Assembly: GCA_902772745.1 (NCBI GenBank)
Contig: CACYBV010000111.1
Location: 1 to 15,232, forward strand
Source of the DNA: an uncultured Eubacteriales bacterium
GTDB taxonomy: Bacteria > Bacillota > Clostridia > Lachnospirales > Lachnospiraceae
Direction of reading: 5' to 3'
Length of the DNA: 15,232 nt
Made by a program: the position numbers and the translations under genes. The notes below the pieces were generated by a model that ran no database searches, was not told the origin of the DNA, and worked only from the letters and a program-made list of their open reading frames with translations. This document shows positions 1 through 7,323 of this stretch, piece by piece (within the stretch, counting starts at the first letter, position 1; every line of letters begins with the position of its first letter).

Positions 1-2
1 TC

Positions 3-281
3 CTCGCGGAAGGCGCGCTGACATCCGGCGTTTCGGTCATCAGCTGGCTCGGGCCGGTGATTCTCCTGGTGTCGGCGCTGCTTACCGCCGGATATCTCTT
101 CCCTGTGACAGTCGCGGGCTTCTTTCCGGGAAAGGATTTCAGGGCCGGGGAGAAGAGCAGGGAGGGCGGCCGGCTGATGCTGGCGCCTCTTATAATCCTC
201 GCCCTCGGAACGCTGTTTCTCGGAATTTTCTCGGGATATTTCAGCGGACTTTTTGAAACCGGATTTGCAGAACTCTTTTAA
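3..281 (+). CDS. Proton-conducting antiporter-like membrane subunit (NuoM/MrpD type), 3' end only
   Basis: Only the last 92 residues are inside the window; the reading frame is open to the left edge, so this is a partial gene. The visible part has two hydrophobic stretches, about residues 16-40 and 60-78 of the fragment, separated by a short charged loop with FFPGKDF. This arrangement is typical of the C-terminal transmembrane helices of NuoM/NuoN/MrpD antiporter-like proteins. The stop codon is at 279-281 and the next antiporter-like gene starts nine bases later, so the two are almost certainly co-transcribed. In this family such subunits carry proton channels in complex I, group-4 hydrogenases or Mrp Na+/H+ antiporters. 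The diagnostic lysine/glutamate helices lie outside the window, so the exact subunit type cannot be assigned. The family call leans on the two intact paralogues downstream. Confidence 0.75.
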   Translation, partial: LAEGALTSGVSVISWLGPVILLVSALLTAGYLFPVTVAGFFPGKDFRAGEKSREGGRLMLAPLIILALGTLFLGIFSGYFSGLFETGFAELF

Positions 282-290
282 GGCTGTTTT

Positions 291-1760
291 ATGAAAATAT
301 CTTCGGCATTTCTTCTGCCTGTGATTCTGCTCCCGATCCTGTCGGGCGCACTGATACAGGCCTTTCGGATCCGTAAAAGAAAAACGGTCCGGATCTATAC
401 AGGCGCAGTCACGCTTCTGACATCGGCAGCGGCGTGGCTTATGATCCTGTGGGCCGATGATGCGCCGTCAATTCTCCTGCAGTTCACGAAAGATTTTACG
501 CTGAAGCTGCGCTTCGATGCCGGCGGCCGGTTTTTTGCGGGCATTGTCGCGACGCTCTGGCCGCTCACAGTCTGCTATGCCTTTGAATATCTTGAGGACG
601 ATCCGCGGCAGAATGTCTTTTTTACCTGGTTCACGATGGCTTACGGCGTGACGCTCGGAATCTCAATGTCCGGGAACCTGTTTTCGCTGTATATTTTCTA
701 TGAGCTCCTGACGCTGACGACGGTGCCGCTTGTCATGCATACGGGAACGCCCGAAGCCATCCGCGCGGCGCGGACCTATTTTGGCTTTTCTCTGGGCGGC
801 GCCGCTTTCGCGCTGATTTCGATGCTGTATCTTATCGGCGGAGGAATACTCAAAGAATCCGTCGATATCACCCGGGTTTTCTATGTGATCGGCGTCGTCG
901 GATTCGGCGTCAAATCCGCCATGTTCCCGCTGCACGGATGGCTTCCGAAGGCTTCGGTCGCACCGACCCCGGTGACGGCGCTTCTGCATGCGGTCGCAGT
1001 CGTCAAAGCCGGTGTTTTTGCGGTTTTCCGGCTGACTTACTTCGGCTACGGAACGGAGATTCTCCGGGGATCCTGGGCCCAGCACCTGCTGCTGTCACTG
1101 GCGGTTTTCACGATTCTCTACGGCGCGGTGCGTGCGGTCCGGGAGGTGCACTGGAAGCGGCGGCTCGCATATTCGACGGTCGCAAACCTCTCATACATTC
1201 TTTTCGGCATTTACCTCATGAGCCCCGCGGGACTCACGGGAGCGCTTCTGCACATGGCTTTCCACGCGGAGATCAAAATTCTTGCATTCTTCGCCGCCGG
1301 CGCGGTGCTGCACCGGACGGGGCGGGAATACATTTTCGAACTGAACGGACTGGGGCGGAAGATGAAGATGACCTTTGTCTGCTTCACGGTTTCGGCGATC
1401 GCGCTTACGGGGATTCCGCCGCTTTCGGGCTTTATCAGCAAGTGGCATCTCCTCACGGCCGCTGCAGAGGAGAATACGCCCTTATCCTATGCGGGTGCGG
1501 GCGTGATCCTTCTCGCGGCGCTTCTCACGGCGGTTTACATGCTCGGAACGGTACGGACCGTCTGGTTCCCGGGAAAGGAACAGACGATTCCGGAAAATGA
1601 CGCTTCCGGGAAGAAGATCCGCGACGCCTCTTTATGGATGCTGGTCCCGATGCTGATCCTTGCTGCCGGAATCCTTCTGACCGGCCTGTTCCCGGGCATT
1701 GTGATCCGTCATGCGCAGGAGATTGCGGAGACGGTGCGGGTGACTGGAGGTGAATTCTGA
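291..1760 (+). CDS. Proton-conducting antiporter-like membrane subunit (NuoN/NuoM/MrpD family), 489 aa
   Basis: This is a full-length polytopic membrane protein of the Proton_antipo_M family, with about 14 hydrophobic segments. Family hallmarks are visible. A glutamate sits in the channel helix motif FYELL (Glu138). The broken-helix lysine motif is GVKSAMFPLHGWLPKA (Lys208, Lys220), and the following helix PVTALLHAVAVVKAGVF holds His233 and Lys239. These residues form the proton path in complex I and Mrp antiporters. A weak AAGG lies upstream of the ATG, consistent with translational coupling to the gene ending at 281. The stop overlaps the next start by one base (TGATG), so it belongs to the same operon. 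It is a subunit of an Mrp-like or complex-I-like membrane arm. No redox or hydrogenase subunit is inside the window, so the partner of the complex is unknown. Confidence 0.9.
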   Translation: MKISSAFLLPVILLPILSGALIQAFRIRKRKTVRIYTGAVTLLTSAAAWLMILWADDAPSILLQFTKDFTLKLRFDAGGRFFAGIVATLWPLTVCYAFEYLEDDPRQNVFFTWFTMAYGVTLGISMSGNLFSLYIFYELLTLTTVPLVMHTGTPEAIRAARTYFGFSLGGAAFALISMLYLIGGGILKESVDITRVFYVIGVVGFGVKSAMFPLHGWLPKASVAPTPVTALLHAVAVVKAGVFAVFRLTYFGYGTEILRGSWAQHLLLSLAVFTILYGAVRAVREVHWKRRLAYSTVANLSYILFGIYLMSPAGLTGALLHMAFHAEIKILAFFAAGAVLHRTGREYIFELNGLGRKMKMTFVCFTVSAIALTGIPPLSGFISKWHLLTAAAEENTPLSYAGAGVILLAALLTAVYMLGTVRTVWFPGKEQTIPENDASGKKIRDASLWMLVPMLILAAGILLTGLFPGIVIRHAQEIAETVRVTGGEF

Positions 1761-3997
1761 TGCTTGCGCTGATGGTTTTCCTTCCGATGTTTTCTGCAGT
1801 AACTGCGGCGCTTTCCGGGCATTTCTCCCGGGGAAGAGGGCGGCAGGACCGGGATGCTCATACCGGTGCGGCGCATGCCGCAGATCATACGGAGTCAAAT
1901 GCGCCATACTGGATTGCGCTGGCGTCCTCCGCCCTGATGCTGGTGCTTTTGGCAGCCGCATTTCTGCGGCCGGTTCCGGAATTCCGCATATCGGCGGTCC
2001 TGTCCTACGGCCTTTATTTCACGATCGACGGCTTCCGCAGGATTTACGGCCTGATCATCGCATTTATGTGGTTTATGACGCTTCTCCTGTCTAAGGAATA
2101 TTTTCATGGCCACCATAACGTCGTGCGTTATTATTTCTTCAATCTGATGACGGAAGGCGCGATTCTCGGCGTGTTTTTTGCGGGAGACCTTTTTACTGCG
2201 CTTGTGTTCTTTGAAATCATGTCATTCACCTCTTTCGTCTGGGTCATACAGGAAGAGACGGATGGCGCAGTCCGGGCGGCGAACACCTACCTTGCGATCG
2301 CCGTGATCGGCGGACTTGCGGCGCTTTTCGGAATTTACCTTCTGCAGAATGCTTTCGGAACCACGGAAATCTCCGGGCTTTACGAATGCGCAAAAGAATG
2401 CGGGGACAAAAAGACCCTTTATACCGCAGGCGTCTGTATTCTCGTCGGCTTCGGTGCGAAAGCGGGCATGTTCCCCCTGCACATCTGGCTCCCGAAAGCG
2501 CACCCTGTAGCCCCCGCGCCGGCTTCCGCGCTGCTTTCGGGCGTGCTGACAAAATCCGGCATTTTCGGCGTAATCGCGATTTCCTGCGGGCTGTTTCGTG
2601 ATGACCCCGGATGGGGCGCGCTGATCCTTGTGCTCGGGACGGTTACAATGTTCCTCGGGGCGGTTCTCGCGCTTCTTTCCGTGGACCTGAAGCGGACGCT
2701 TGCCTGCTCCTCGATGTCGCAGATCGGCTTCATCCTGATCGGGATTGCCTGCACCTGTCTCCTTGGGGAAGAGGGAACTCTGAGCGCTTCGGGTGCGATG
2801 CTGCATATGGTCAATCACTCGCTGCTGAAGCTTGTGCTGTTCCTGGCGGCGGGTGTCGTCTTCATGAACCTGCACGAACTGAATCTGAATAAAATCCGCG
2901 GTTTCGGGCGAAAAAAATCCGTGCTTCAGGTCTGCTTCCTTCTCGGAGCACTGGGTATCGGCGGAATCCCGGGCTTCAACGGATATATCAGCAAGACGCT
3001 TCTTCACGAAGGCATCGTCGAAGCCGCACACATTTACGGATGGGCGCTGAAGCTGGTCGAATGGATTTTCCTGCTTTCGGGCGGCATGACGATTGCCTAC
3101 ATGACGAAGCTTTATGTCTGCATTTTCGCGGAGAAACCGGGAAAGGATGCAGCGGCGTTCCAGGCGGAAATGAAGGCGCACCGCCCGAAATATCTCGGCG
3201 TTTTCGGGCATATCGCGCTGATCGGCGCGGCTGTTCTCATGCCGGTTCTCGGGCTTTCCGGAAATACGCTGATGCAGGGAACTGCGCATCTCGGCTCGTC
3301 TTTTTTCCGGGCGGAAGAGCTTGGAAAAATGTCCTATTTCTCTCTGGAGAACCTGAAGGGCGCGGGAATTTCGCTTCTTTTTGGTGCGGCGATTTATCTT
3401 GTGATCGTTCGGAAATGCCTGATGAAGAACGGAGAATATGTGAATGTCCTGCCGGCGAAGCTGGATCTGGAGGATTCTGTCTACCGACCGCTTCTTCTCC
3501 GGCTGCTTCCGGGAATCTTCGGACCGGCTGCGGCGGTATTCGGGGAGAATAAAGTCCTGAAGCCTCTGTGCCGGTGGATTATGAAAGCTTCCGGCGCTTT
3601 GGCACAGCTTTTCGGCGAGAACCTTGTGCTGAAGCCTGTATCCAAAGCCCTGGTCCGCGCATCCGGTGTCCTGAGCCGCGTATTTTCCGACATGACGGAC
3701 GCTTTGGTCTACCTGCTTTCGCGAAGCGTTCTGCGGCCGGTTTCTCCGCCGCCGACGGATGAAGCGGAGAATTCTGTCTCCTACCGGATCGGAAATGCGG
3801 TCGACCGGATCCAGAAGCGCCGCGGGAAAGAAGCGGAGGGGAGCCACTATTTTGCCGAACTGTTCTACCGTCTCCGCAGGACTTTTGTCCGAAAAACCCA
3901 CAACCTTTCGGACACCATGTCCTTTGCGCTCCTTATGATGATTGTTGCGCTGACGGCGGTGCTCCTTTATGTGCTTTTTGTGCACCATTTCGGATAG
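1760..3997 (+). CDS. Large proton-conducting antiporter-like subunit (NuoL/MrpA-like) with C-terminal extension, 745 aa
   Basis: This is the third consecutive antiporter-like subunit. Its ATG overlaps the previous stop by one base, and GGAGG lies nine bases upstream. Family residues are present: Glu152 in LVFFEIMSF, Lys234 and Lys246 in GAKAGMFPLHIWLPKA, and Lys265 in GVLTKSGIFG. The antiporter core runs to about residue 553, where a transmembrane segment (about 535-553) ends. A largely amphipathic, positively charged stretch (about 555-715) follows, then one last transmembrane helix (about 722-742). A long lateral segment before a terminal membrane helix is how NuoL-type subunits are built (helix HL plus TM16). 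Here the segment contains near-repeats: FGENxVLKP occurs at residues 594 and 618, and V-[LY]-[KR]-P motifs sit at 574, 599, 623 and 657. It probably clamps the neighbouring antiporter subunits together. That role is inferred from NuoL, not shown. Confidence 0.88.
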   Translation: MLALMVFLPMFSAVTAALSGHFSRGRGRQDRDAHTGAAHAADHTESNAPYWIALASSALMLVLLAAAFLRPVPEFRISAVLSYGLYFTIDGFRRIYGLIIAFMWFMTLLLSKEYFHGHHNVVRYYFFNLMTEGAILGVFFAGDLFTALVFFEIMSFTSFVWVIQEETDGAVRAANTYLAIAVIGGLAALFGIYLLQNAFGTTEISGLYECAKECGDKKTLYTAGVCILVGFGAKAGMFPLHIWLPKAHPVAPAPASALLSGVLTKSGIFGVIAISCGLFRDDPGWGALILVLGTVTMFLGAVLALLSVDLKRTLACSSMSQIGFILIGIACTCLLGEEGTLSASGAMLHMVNHSLLKLVLFLAAGVVFMNLHELNLNKIRGFGRKKSVLQVCFLLGALGIGGIPGFNGYISKTLLHEGIVEAAHIYGWALKLVEWIFLLSGGMTIAYMTKLYVCIFAEKPGKDAAAFQAEMKAHRPKYLGVFGHIALIGAAVLMPVLGLSGNTLMQGTAHLGSSFFRAEELGKMSYFSLENLKGAGISLLFGAAIYLVIVRKCLMKNGEYVNVLPAKLDLEDSVYRPLLLRLLPGIFGPAAAVFGENKVLKPLCRWIMKASGALAQLFGENLVLKPVSKALVRASGVLSRVFSDMTDALVYLLSRSVLRPVSPPPTDEAENSVSYRIGNAVDRIQKRRGKEAEGSHYFAELFYRLRRTFVRKTHNLSDTMSFALLMMIVALTAVLLYVLFVHHFG
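3539..3682 (+). repeat. Two tandem 72-bp coding repeats (24 aa each) in the antiporter extension
   Basis: Positions 3539-3610 and 3611-3682 encode two adjacent 24-residue units. Both begin FGEN, continue with VLKP, and carry ASG near residue 17 of the unit. The motif V-Y-R-P 25 residues earlier (residue 574) and V-L-R-P 34 residues later (residue 657) look like degenerate relatives. The repeats lie in the predicted amphipathic segment between the last two membrane helices of the 745-aa subunit. Confidence 0.7.
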
Positions 3998-4016
3998 GAA
4001 ACTGCTGTCGTTTTCT

Positions 4017-4040
4017 GAAGCCTGCAAACTGGCTTCTTCT
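4017..4040 (+). terminator. Possible weak terminator after the antiporter operon
   Basis: A 6-bp perfect stem GAAGCC (4017-4022) / GGCTTC (4031-4036) with an 8-base loop is followed by TTCT. It lies 20 bases after the stop of the 745-aa subunit. The stem is short and the T-run poor, so termination here is only a possibility. Confidence 0.3.
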
Positions 4041-4077
4041 GAAGACCGGGTTATTAAGCCGGGGAGAGGCGTATCGG

Positions 4078-4812
4078 ATGTCGGAAAAGAGAAACAGAAT
4101 GTCACGGAAAAAGAAGATCCTGATCATCGCGGTCACGATCATTATCATATTGGCAGGGGCGTTTTTCCTGTATACGGGAATCTATTATCATGCGGATGCA
4201 TCCGCAGATGAGGCGCTGCAGTCTTCGGACAGGGTTACGGTGACGGATATCGGTGAGGGGTGGTTTTTCGACGGCCCCGGCGTTCGGGATGCGCTGATCT
4301 TTTATCCGGGCGCCAAGGTGGAGGAAAAGGCCTATGCGCCGTTTCTTCGGCTGCTCGCGGAAGAGGGCATTGACGTGTTCCTTCTGAGAATGCCTTTCCG
4401 GCTCGCCTTTTTCGGCCAGAACCGGGCGGATAAGGTGATTTCCTCGTATGATTACAGCCGCTGGTTCATCGGCGGACATTCCCTCGGCGGAGCCATGGCG
4501 GCTTTATATGCGGCGAAACACAAGGAGCTTTCCGGCGTCGTTCTGTGTGCCGCTTATCCGACAAAGCCGCTTGATGAGGAAGACCTGGAGCTGATCCTGT
4601 ACGGATCGGAGGATTCCGTACTGAACATGAAAAAACTTGCCGAGGGGGAACAGTACGCTTCCGGCCATCGGGCGGAAACAGAGATCCGGGGCGGCAATCA
4701 TGCGCAGTTCGGGAATTACGGGCTGCAGCGGGGAGACGGGAAAGCGCTGATATCGGCTGAGGAACAGCAGAGACAGGCGGCGGAGTTTATCCTGCGGGAA
4801 CTCGGTTACTGA
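4078..4812 (+). CDS. Membrane-anchored alpha/beta hydrolase, 244 aa
   Basis: The protein starts with a short basic stretch and one hydrophobic helix (residues about 12-33), so it is probably anchored with its catalytic domain outside the cytoplasm. The nucleophile elbow is GHSLGG (Ser135). An acid candidate is Asp179 in LYGSEDS, and the histidine is His208 in GGNHAQFG, giving a complete Ser-Asp-His triad. The NHAQFG...GD ending is characteristic of the Abhydrolase_5 group, whose substrates are mostly unknown. The start at 4078 has GGGGAGAGG eight bases upstream. A second ATG at 4099 is possible but has no comparable site. It stands 80 bases after the antiporter operon and converges with the methyltransferase gene, so it may be a single-gene unit or a readthrough partner of the operon. 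Substrate is not predictable. Confidence 0.85.
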   Translation: MSEKRNRMSRKKKILIIAVTIIIILAGAFFLYTGIYYHADASADEALQSSDRVTVTDIGEGWFFDGPGVRDALIFYPGAKVEEKAYAPFLRLLAEEGIDVFLLRMPFRLAFFGQNRADKVISSYDYSRWFIGGHSLGGAMAALYAAKHKELSGVVLCAAYPTKPLDEEDLELILYGSEDSVLNMKKLAEGEQYASGHRAETEIRGGNHAQFGNYGLQRGDGKALISAEEQQRQAAEFILRELGY

Positions 4813-4874
4813 CGGGGCTCAGCCCGTCCGATAAACAGACGCTGAGAACTGCGTCCCTTGCCGCAGAAAGGGAC
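4811..4874. terminator. Two small hairpins between convergent genes
   Basis: GACGGG (4811-4816) pairs with CCCGTC (4823-4828), overlapping the end of the hydrolase gene. GTCCCTT (4853-4859) pairs with AAGGGAC (4868-4874), just outside the end of the methyltransferase gene. Neither has a good T-run, but their position between convergent stop codons suggests they end transcription from one or both sides. Confidence 0.35.
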
Positions 4875-4879
4875 CAGAT

Positions 4880-5707
4880 TCATCGCTTTGCGAGTGCATA
4901 AAAGGCCACTGCACCGGCGGCCGCGACGTTCAGAGAGTCGACGCCTTCCCGCATCGGGATTTTTACATTATAGTCGCAGGAGGCGATGGTCTTTTCGGAC
5001 AGGCCGTCGCCTTCGGTGCCTAAGATGACTGCGAGGCGGTCGATGCCGCATAGCTTCGGGTCAGAGACCGGTATAGTGCGGTCCGTAAGGGACATCGCGG
5101 CGGTTTCAAAACCGAAAGCGCGGAGGAGAGAAAGCCCCTGACCGGGCCAGTCGGCTTCATCTTCCATAAGATAGGTCCACGGAATCTGGAATACCGTGCC
5201 CATACTGACGCGGACTGCACGCCGGTAGAAGGGATCGCAGCAGTTTGGCGTGAGAAGCACCGCGTCGACGGAAAGCGCTGCGGCAGAGCGGAAAATCGCA
5301 CCGATATTCGTCGGGTTGACGACATCCTCGAGGACAGCAACCCGGTGAGAATTCCTGAGAAGCTCCGAAGGATCGGGAAGTCCGGGCCGCTCCATTGCGC
5401 ACAGCGCGCCGCGCGTCAGGTGGAAGCCCGTGATCTTAGTCAGCACATCAAAATCCGCCGTAAATACCGGAATGTCCCCGGCACGGATGATCAGTTCCTT
5501 CATCTGCCCTTCAATATGCCTCCGCTCGAGGAGCATCGAAACCGGCCGGCAGGGAAAATCCATCGCGCGTTCGATCACCTTCGGACTTTCTGCGATAAAA
5601 AGGCTTTGATCTTCCGCCGCGCCGTTTTTCAGGGCGGGTTCCCTAAGGCGCGCATAAACGTCGAGCCGCGGATCGGAAAAGTCTGTGATTTCAATGATAT
5701 TCGCCAT
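4880..5707 (-). CDS. TrmH/SpoU family RNA 2'-O-methyltransferase, 275 aa
   Basis: All three SPOUT methyltransferase motifs are visible (numbering from the chosen start). Motif 1 is LEDVVNPTNIGAIFRSA, with the catalytic arginine in FRSA about residue 140. Motif 2 is LGTEGDGLS, about 229-237. Motif 3 is IPMREGVDSLNVAAA, about 251-265; motifs 2 and 3 form the knotted SAM-binding site. The first ~110 residues match the length of the usual substrate-binding domain. It should methylate a ribose in rRNA or tRNA using SAM; the exact nucleotide cannot be told. An in-frame ATG lies seven codons upstream (5728), but the ATG at 5707 is preferred. AGGAGG sits eight bases before it, and a consensus promoter ending at 5733 would start the RNA at about 5726, too late for the upstream ATG to be used well. 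Confidence 0.92.
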   Translation of the reverse strand: MANIIEITDFSDPRLDVYARLREPALKNGAAEDQSLFIAESPKVIERAMDFPCRPVSMLLERRHIEGQMKELIIRAGDIPVFTADFDVLTKITGFHLTRGALCAMERPGLPDPSELLRNSHRVAVLEDVVNPTNIGAIFRSAAALSVDAVLLTPNCCDPFYRRAVRVSMGTVFQIPWTYLMEDEADWPGQGLSLLRAFGFETAAMSLTDRTIPVSDPKLCGIDRLAVILGTEGDGLSEKTIASCDYNVKIPMREGVDSLNVAAAGAVAFYALAKR

Positions 5708-5715
5708 GGGAATTT

Positions 5716-5721
5716 CCTCCT
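5716..5721 (-). promoter_or_regulatory. AGGAGG ribosome binding site deciding the methyltransferase start
   Basis: A perfect AGGAGG on the minus strand lies eight bases from the ATG at 5707 and downstream of the ATG at 5728, which supports the shorter protein. Confidence 0.8.
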
Positions 5722-5732
5722 GTTTCATCAGG

Positions 5733-5762
5733 ATTATACAGGAGCGGAATACGGTATGTCAA
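5733..5762 (-). promoter_or_regulatory. Perfect-consensus sigma-A promoter of the methyltransferase gene
   Basis: On the minus strand TTGACA (5762-5757) and TATAAT (5738-5733) are separated by 18 bases. Both hexamers match the housekeeping consensus exactly. The start of the RNA would be near 5726, giving a leader of about 20 bases. Confidence 0.8.
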
Positions 5763-5828
5763 GAAGGCGGGGACGGAGTTTTGCCCCGGCCTGGTTTTTA
5801 CTGATGCTGCAGATAATTAATTGACGCA

Positions 5829-5857
5829 TTGACAGGAAAAGGGAGTTGCTTTATTAT
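5829..5857 (+). promoter_or_regulatory. Sigma-A promoter of the structured leader and 409-aa gene
   Basis: TTGACA (5829-5834), a 17-base spacer, then TATTAT (5852-5857). The RNA should start near 5864-5866. A second ATTGAC at 5820-5825, eight bases before the ATTGAC that contains the -35 element, forms a short direct repeat over the promoter. It might be a regulator site or chance. Confidence 0.75.
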
Positions 5858-5864
5858 TATCTGT

Positions 5865-6027
5865 GACAGTAAGCATACGAAGCGGAACCGTCTTCAGGTC
5901 CATAAAAAGCCGGTCACACAGGACGTAAAGCCGGAGAAACTTTTCGGCCCGGGACCGAATAGCGGCAAGGTATGCGGCTCAACGGTGAAAGTCCGCTGAT
6001 TATGCGGGTAATGCAGAGGATTGTCTT
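5865..6027 (+). promoter_or_regulatory. Structured 5' leader, possible riboswitch or attenuator of unknown class
   Basis: About 160 bases separate the predicted RNA start from the ATG at 6028. Visible helices are a closing stem GCATAC (5873-5878)/GTATGC (5970-5975), an inner stem CGGTC (5911-5915)/GACCG (5953-5957), and an 8-bp hairpin (5930-5937 with 5941-5948, two G-T pairs). The heptamer TATGCGG occurs twice, at 5971-5977 and 6001-6007, flanking CCGC (5993-5996). CCGC can pair with either GCGG, and GCATA can pair with either TATGC, so two exclusive folds exist. The octamer AAAGCCGG is also repeated (5906-5913 and 5927-5934). The ribosome site AGAGGA (6015-6020) comes directly after the switching region. 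I could not match it to a riboswitch class I know. Confidence 0.55.
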
Positions 6028-7257
6028 ATGAAATTAATGTTTTCTGATCAGAAAAGCGGGACGGCCCTGTACCAGGCCGAGCTTCCGGAAGGTTTCACAC
6101 CGGAAGCAGTATATACTCCGAGGCGTTTTCAGCTGTCCGAGGGCTTTGTGATCCGCGGGACTGCCGCGAAGGAGGGCGAGCCGTACCGGCTGTATTTCCG
6201 TACCGGCGAGAATTACAGCTGGTCGGACAGAGGCTCAGGGTTCCCGGAAGGCGCGCGAAACGAAGAGGGCGTCATCATTCACGAGCCCTGTGATGCCGCA
6301 CTGCAGCTTGACGAATTTGCGGCGGAATTCACCGGACAGTATGCCGAAGCGCTGCAGTATTTCAATCTGACGGACCGGAAGTGTCAGCTCCTGCAGCCCG
6401 AGCAGGAGCAGGAGATACAAGACATGTACAGAACCGCGATGCAGGCTGCGTCCATTTCTCCCATGCCGATGAATGTCCAGGTTCAGGATACGGTGAACGA
6501 CGGCGGAACCGGTATGTATACGGTCGAAACGAAGCAGGGCAGGAAAACGCTTCTTGTAACCCTGTGGCGCAGAGGCCTCCTCATTCAGGTAATGCCGCAG
6601 GGACTGAACCTCAGCGGCATCTACGCACAGATGGCACGGCCGCTGACACTGATCAGCTGGGGAATTCCGCTTGTCACATATATGCTGTCCGACAGGGAGC
6701 CGGACCGGGAGCTGATTGCCGTCTACAACAGTTTTTACGAGTCACTCTCCATGACGCCGGAGTTTGAGGCTTATGCGAAGGCGCTCGCACAGCAGAATCA
6801 GCAGAAAGCGCTTCAGGCAGCCGCAATGCAGTCCCGGGAGACACAGGCGCAGATCAGTCTGATGTGGCAGCAGCATGAGGCGGGATGGGCCAAGGCGGAC
6901 AGAATGCGGCAGTCGCTTTCGCAGGACCTGGATGCTTTCAGGGCTCACCAGAGCCGGATGATGTCGGATTACGACCGCCTGCATGCACCGGGCGGAGCCC
7001 TGTATTCGACAGGCGCGCCGTCGATGGATTACATCGGAGCGGGCGAATCGACAGACGATCGGATCCGGAGACTCCGCCACGAATCGATGATGGGCGTCAA
7101 TACCTATACCGATGCGGACGGACGGGAGGTGGAATTCAGTACCGAAGCGGACCGGGTGTTCCAAAACAGCCTCGACAACGGCCTTCATGTCGGGACGGAG
7201 CATTATTACGACGATTATGTGCCGGAAGGCTGGTCGGAACTGTTCAGGAAATACTGA
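6028..7257 (+). CDS. Protein of unknown function, 409 aa
   Basis: I do not recognise a family. The protein is soluble-looking, with no signal peptide and no convincing membrane helix. The first ~240 residues look like a globular alpha/beta domain. About 250-310 is rich in Gln and Ala (AKALAQQNQQKALQAAA and onwards), likely helical or coiled coil. The last ~50 residues contain NTYTDADGREVEFS and a Tyr/Asp-rich end (EHYYDDYVPEGWSELF), which resembles a short module at the C terminus of several uncharacterised clostridial proteins; that comparison is from memory. AGAGGA lies seven bases before the ATG. It is preceded by a long structured leader with its own promoter and is followed 66 bases later by the ThuA-like gene, with no clear terminator between. 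The leader suggests tight control of its expression. Confidence 0.8.
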   Translation: MKLMFSDQKSGTALYQAELPEGFTPEAVYTPRRFQLSEGFVIRGTAAKEGEPYRLYFRTGENYSWSDRGSGFPEGARNEEGVIIHEPCDAALQLDEFAAEFTGQYAEALQYFNLTDRKCQLLQPEQEQEIQDMYRTAMQAASISPMPMNVQVQDTVNDGGTGMYTVETKQGRKTLLVTLWRRGLLIQVMPQGLNLSGIYAQMARPLTLISWGIPLVTYMLSDREPDRELIAVYNSFYESLSMTPEFEAYAKALAQQNQQKALQAAAMQSRETQAQISLMWQQHEAGWAKADRMRQSLSQDLDAFRAHQSRMMSDYDRLHAPGGALYSTGAPSMDYIGAGESTDDRIRRLRHESMMGVNTYTDADGREVEFSTEADRVFQNSLDNGLHVGTEHYYDDYVPEGWSELFRKY

Positions 7258-7323
7258 AAACGCGGAACGGTGTATACAGTTTGGAGATAATCATATTAAC
7301 TTTTCAGCAGGAGGAGGGACAAA

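Noticed and set aside
2222..4105. 627-codon open frame on the minus strand opposite the 745-aa antiporter subunit
   Set aside because: Its translation is rich in Arg, Gln, His and Ser with no domain or membrane pattern. The opposite strand encodes a clear antiporter protein with conserved residues, so this is a GC-driven antisense frame.
5767..5800. GGGG...CCCC pairing followed by TGGTTTTT in the gap between divergent promoters
   Set aside because: The stem is short and imperfect, and no plus-strand gene ends just before it, so a terminator here is not supported.
5911..5934. Resemblance of GGACGTAAAGCC to the GACGCAAAGCC core of c-di-GMP-I riboswitches
   Set aside because: The other conserved parts (GGGCAAACC, the tetraloop stem and the second helix) are missing, so the similarity is too short to name the class.
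5980..5996. AACGGTGAAAGTCCG resembling parts of RNase P, cobalamin or group I intron cores
   Set aside because: The surrounding conserved elements of each RNA are absent and there is not enough room before the gene at 6028.
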